Of a stretch of 64,000 bases of DNA, positions 61,306-64,000 are shown in pieces. The notes beneath the pieces were generated by a model. It did not search any database. It had not been told where the DNA came from and saw nothing but the letters and a program-made list of their open reading frames with translations. The position numbers and the translations under genes are program-made. The DNA is taken from assembly GCF_006715785.1 (NCBI RefSeq), contig NZ_VFNX01000001.1, positions 2,060,501 to 2,124,500 of the forward strand, in the 5' to 3' direction. Numbering within the stretch: position 1 is the first letter of the stretch; the number at the start of each line of letters is the position of its first letter. Source of the DNA: Streptomyces puniciscabiei. Its GTDB lineage: Bacteria > Actinomycetota > Actinomycetes > Streptomycetales > Streptomycetaceae.

Positions 61306-62754
61306 TCAGGCCTCCGCGCCCGCCTTGCGGGTGTGCAGCTGCCGGGCCACCTCCGCGATCGACCCCGAAAGGGAGGGGTACACCGTGAACGCGTTCGCGA
61401 TCTGTTCGACCGTCAGATTGTTGTCGACGGCGATCGAGATGGGGTGGATCAGTTCCGAGGCGCGCGGTGCCACGACCACACCGCCGACGACGATGCCCGT
61501 GCCCGGCCGGCAGAAGATCTTCACGAAGCCGTCCCGGATGCCCTGCATCTTGGCGCGCGGGTTCCGCAGGAGGGGGAGCTTGACGACCCTCGCGTCGATC
61601 TTGCCCGCGTCCACGTCCGCCTGCGAGTAGCCGACGGTCGCGATCTCGGGGTCGGTGAAGACGTTCGAGGAGACGGTCTTCAGGTTCAGCGGGGCCACCG
61701 CGTCGCCGAGGAAGTGGTACATGGCGATACGTCCCTGCATGGCGGCGACGGAGGCCAGGGCGAAGACCCCGGTCACGTCACCGGCCGCGTACACGCCGGG
61801 AGCGGTCGTCCTGGACACCTTGTCGGTCCAGATGTGCCCGGAGTCGCGCAGCTTGACGCCCGCCTCCTCCAGGCCGAGCCCGGCGCTGTTCGGAATGGCG
61901 CCGACGGCCATGAGGCAGTGGCTGCCGCCGATGACCCGGCCGTCGGCCAGCGTCACCTCGACCCGGTCGCCGACGCGCTTGGCGGACTGCGCGCGGGAGC
62001 GGGCCATGACGTTCATGCCCCGGCGACGGAAGACGTCCTCCAGCACGGCGGCGGCGTCCGGGTCCTCGCCGGGCAGCACGCGGTCCCGGGAGGAGACGAG
62101 CGTGACCTTCGAGCCCAGGGCCTGGTAGGCGCCTGCGAACTCGGCACCCGTCACACCGGACCCGACCACGATCAGCTCTTCCGGCAGCTCGGTGAGGTCG
62201 TAGACCTGGGTCCAGTTCAGGATGCGCTCGCCGTCGGGCTGGGCGTCGGGCAGCTCGCGCGGGTGACCGCCGGTGGCGATGAGGACGGCGTCGGCGGTGA
62301 GGGTCTCCTCGGAGCCGTCGGCGGCGGTGACGACGACCTTCCGGGACCCGTCGAGGCCCTGCATGCCCTCCAGCCGGCCGCGTCCGCGCATGACCCGGGC
62401 GCCGGCCCGCGTGACGGAGGCGGTGATGTCGTGGGACTGCGCGAGAGCCAGCCGCTTCACCCGGCGGTTGACCTTCCCCAGGTCCACCCCGACCACCCGG
62501 GCCGCCTGCTCCAGCGGCGGGGTGTCGTCGGCGACGATGATGCCGAGCTCTTCGTACGACGAGTCGAAGGTGGTCATCACCTCGGCCGTGGCGATGAGCG
62601 TCTTCGACGGCACGCAGTCGGTCAGCACCGACGCTCCGCCCAGACCGTCGCAGTCGACGACGGTCACCTCCGCACCGAGCTGGGCGGCCACCAGGGCCGC
62701 TTCGTATCCGCCGGGTCCGCCACCGATGATCACGATCCGAGTCACGTACCCCAT
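61306..62754 (-). CDS. LpdA-like NAD(P)H quinone-reductase/flavoprotein disulfide reductase homologue
   Basis: A protein of 482 residues of the class I pyridine nucleotide-disulfide oxidoreductase fold. FAD-binding RIVIIGGGPGGYEAALVAAQ and the NAD(P) motif IVVGSGVTGAEFAGAYQALG are clear. The redox-site region reads GGASVLTDCVPSKTLI: only the second Cys of the CxxxxC pair remains, as in Mycobacterium tuberculosis LpdA, which reduces quinones. Dihydrolipoamide dehydrogenase activity is therefore unlikely. ATG 62754 is used; GTG 62745 is possible. It is divergent from the cyclotransferase-like gene. Confidence 0.88.
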   Translation of the reverse strand: MGYVTRIVIIGGGPGGYEAALVAAQLGAEVTVVDCDGLGGASVLTDCVPSKTLIATAEVMTTFDSSYEELGIIVADDTPPLEQAARVVGVDLGKVNRRVKRLALAQSHDITASVTRAGARVMRGRGRLEGMQGLDGSRKVVVTAADGSEETLTADAVLIATGGHPRELPDAQPDGERILNWTQVYDLTELPEELIVVGSGVTGAEFAGAYQALGSKVTLVSSRDRVLPGEDPDAAAVLEDVFRRRGMNVMARSRAQSAKRVGDRVEVTLADGRVIGGSHCLMAVGAIPNSAGLGLEEAGVKLRDSGHIWTDKVSRTTAPGVYAAGDVTGVFALASVAAMQGRIAMYHFLGDAVAPLNLKTVSSNVFTDPEIATVGYSQADVDAGKIDARVVKLPLLRNPRAKMQGIRDGFVKIFCRPGTGIVVGGVVVAPRASELIHPISIAVDNNLTVEQIANAFTVYPSLSGSIAEVARQLHTRKAGAEA

Positions 62755-62849
62755 TGTCCCGCACGCTTCAAGGTGCTACTGCCCGGGGGCGCACGCGAGT
62801 GTCATACGGGGCGCGAGTGACGGGACTTTCCCTGCCGTACGCTCTCCCC

Positions 62850-63287
62850 ATGTCGCTCTATGCCGCGTACGCCGGCAACCTCGACGCGCGCCTGATGTCC
62901 TTCCGCGCCCCGCACTCCCCGCTGCGCGCCACGGGCTGGCTGAACGGCTGGCGGCTGACGTTCGGCGGCGAGCACCTGGACTTCGAGGGGGCGCTGGCGA
63001 CGATCGTCGAGGACCCGCTGGCACAGGTCTTCGTCGGCCTGTACGACATCGCACCCCTGGACGAGGAGTCCCTCGACCGGTGGGAGGGCGTGGGCGACGG
63101 CCTCTACCGCCGGGTACGCGTACGCGTGCACACCCTGGACGGCGAGGAGGCCGCGTGGACGTACGTCCTCAACGGCTACGAGGGCGGCCTGCCCTCCGCC
63201 CGCTACCTGGGCGAGATCGCGGACGCGGCGGAGTCGGCCGGGGCGCCCCACGACTATGTGATGGAGCTGCGGAAACGCCCCTGCTGA
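62850..63287 (+). CDS. Gamma-glutamylcyclotransferase-like protein
   Basis: A protein of 145 residues with the family's YAGN start (MSLYAAYAGNLDARLM), then GWRLTFGGEHLDFEGALATI, LAQVFVGLYDIAPLDEESLD and a central beta barrel ending with YVLNGYEGGLPSARYL. The fold acts on gamma-glutamyl amines or amino acids; the substrate is unknown. ATG 62850 has TACGCT exactly six bases upstream, a clear leaderless arrangement. Confidence 0.85.
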   Translation: MSLYAAYAGNLDARLMSFRAPHSPLRATGWLNGWRLTFGGEHLDFEGALATIVEDPLAQVFVGLYDIAPLDEESLDRWEGVGDGLYRRVRVRVHTLDGEEAAWTYVLNGYEGGLPSARYLGEIADAAESAGAPHDYVMELRKRPC

Positions 63288-63338
63288 GCGGGCGCCGACT
63301 CTAGAATTGGCTGCACCGACGCACCAACGGGAGAGCGC

Positions 63339-63620
63339 ATGCCCCCCACGACCACCTACGACGTCTACTACACGGTCCAGGCCGCACAGGCTCGCGATCG
63401 CCTCGACGACCGGCAGCGGAACGCGTTCGACAAGGGCATCGCCATGCTGGCCCGCGACCCCTTCCTTCCGGTGTCCCGGCCCATAGGGTCCACCGGCGAC
63501 GACCGCACGATCCGTCTCACCCAGAACATCCTGGTGGAGTACACGGTGAGCCGCGGCCGTCTGCTCATCTTCATCGTCGAGGTGTTCAACGACAAGGACA
63601 TCCTCATCACCGACGAGTGA
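63339..63620 (+). CDS. RelE/ParE-fold protein, orphan
   Basis: A protein of 93 residues. GGGAG lies close before ATG. The order of helices and strands and the sequences AQARDRLDDRQRNAFDKGIA, PIGSTGDDRTIRLTQNILV and EYTVSRGRLLIFIVEVFNDK fit the RelE/ParE superfamily (toxins that cleave mRNA on ribosomes or bind gyrase). No antitoxin gene lies directly before or after, so it may be a fixed chromosomal protein with another role or an orphan. The usual C-terminal His or Tyr active residue is not evident. Confidence 0.7.
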   Translation: MPPTTTYDVYYTVQAAQARDRLDDRQRNAFDKGIAMLARDPFLPVSRPIGSTGDDRTIRLTQNILVEYTVSRGRLLIFIVEVFNDKDILITDE

Positions 63621-63691
63621 CGGCACCGCCCGCGCGGCTGCCTTCGTCGGAAACGACAAGACAACGATCGCGATCCCGTGACGTCTGTCAT

Positions 63692-63721
63692 CTACGCGCG
63701 TAGGCGAACACCGGCTACCCT
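63692..63721 (+). promoter_or_regulatory. Palindrome and -10 before the purine phosphorylase gene
   Basis: CTACGCGCGTAG (63692-63703) is a perfect palindrome over the -35 zone; TACCCT (63716-63721) is the -10, seven bases before GTG 63729. A repressor or activator site is likely. Confidence 0.5.
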
Positions 63722-63728
63722 CGACCTC

Positions 63729-64000
63729 GTGAACGCATCTCTTCTTCCGGACGACATCCAGGGCGACCCGTACGCCGCCGCCGACGCCGCCGCCGCGCGC
63801 CTTCGCGCACTCACCGGCGCCGAGACCCACGACGTCGCCCTCGTGATGGGCTCCGGCTGGGCTCCGGCCGTCGACGCCCTGGGCGCACCCGACGCCGAGT
63901 TCCAGGTCACCGAGCTGCCCGGCTTCCCGCCGCCGGCCGTCGAGGGGCACGGCGGCAAGATCCGCTCGTACTCCTTCGGTGACAAGCGCGCCCTGGTCTT
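63729..64000 (+). CDS. Purine nucleoside phosphorylase, N-terminal part (window edge)
   Basis: 90 codons are visible before the window ends. After an Ala-rich helix (DPYAAADAAAARLRALTGAE) come VALVMGSGWAPAVDALG and VTELPGFPPPAVEGHGGKIR, typical of trimeric purine nucleoside phosphorylases, which split inosine and guanosine with phosphate. The GHGG with the preceding PG is in the substrate site. The start is GTG 63729 with no ribosome binding site (leaderless). Confidence 0.92.
   Translation, partial: MNASLLPDDIQGDPYAAADAAAARLRALTGAETHDVALVMGSGWAPAVDALGAPDAEFQVTELPGFPPPAVEGHGGKIRSYSFGDKRALV

Overview
The window is GC-rich actinobacterial chromosome, almost certainly Streptomyces. The signs are strong third-position GC bias, many GTG and TTG starts, mycothiol metabolism (Mca), a SpoIIE/RsbW/STAS signalling set, a LAxTG cell-wall sorting signal, a Cya/CdgE/HutH neighbourhood and an AccA2/PccB/PccE acyl-CoA carboxylase. 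From memory, the gene order resembles the core region around SCO4917 to SCO4984 of S. coelicolor, running backwards here. I saw no tRNA, rRNA, CRISPR array, prophage or large mobile island.

Layout. 1-3.5 kb: the start of a secreted protein, a short DUF1707 protein, a membrane-anchored Pro/Ser/Thr-rich protein, an AlaA-type aminotransferase and a small unknown. 3.9-8.6 kb: GTP-dependent PEP carboxykinase, a hemolysin III-like membrane protein, a TetR regulator, a Mut7-C nuclease-like protein and a small membrane protein. 8.6-15.1 kb: a tightly coupled four-gene minus-strand operon (cellulose-synthase-like GT2, GT39-like membrane glycosyltransferase, Dpm1/GtrA fusion, secreted radical-copper oxidase), which looks like a second CslA/GlxA-type envelope glycan system. 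15.3-24.1 kb: a DUF255/thioredoxin-like protein with an HTH regulator, a membrane-tethered STAND NTPase with TPRs, mca, a DUF4307 protein and greA.

24.2-27.8 kb is the most unusual part. A MITE-like element sits exactly at the stop codon of a gene that fuses an amino-acid permease to a SpoIIE phosphatase and an RsbW-type kinase. A divergent STAS gene that lacks the phosphorylatable serine lies next to it. 27.8-31.7 kb: a DrrAB-type ABC exporter with two candidate operators, threonine dehydratase and a MarR regulator. 31.9-40.6 kb: a degenerate sigma-like protein with a coupled small membrane protein, cystathionine gamma-synthase, several unknowns, a MerR/amidohydrolase pair, an S51-like peptidase and an alcohol dehydrogenase divergent from an MmyB-like regulator.

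40.7-53.3 kb: envelope and signalling genes, namely a large secreted subtilisin, an L,D-transpeptidase lipoprotein, a LAxTG protein, a lipoprotein, hutH, a GAF-GGDEF cyclase, enoyl-CoA hydratase and adenylate cyclase. 53.6-60.1 kb: the acyl-CoA carboxylase locus. BirA biotinylates AccA2, which works with PccB and PccE to make methylmalonyl-CoA; maf and two membrane genes lie among them. 60.2-64 kb: a DeoR regulator, an LpdA-like flavoprotein, a gamma-glutamylcyclotransferase-like protein, an orphan RelE-fold protein and the start of purine nucleoside phosphorylase.

Many genes have a -10-like hexamer (TAnnnT or similar) exactly six or seven bases before the start codon and no ribosome binding site, which suggests leaderless mRNAs. 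Short tandem duplications spanning stop codons occur three times.
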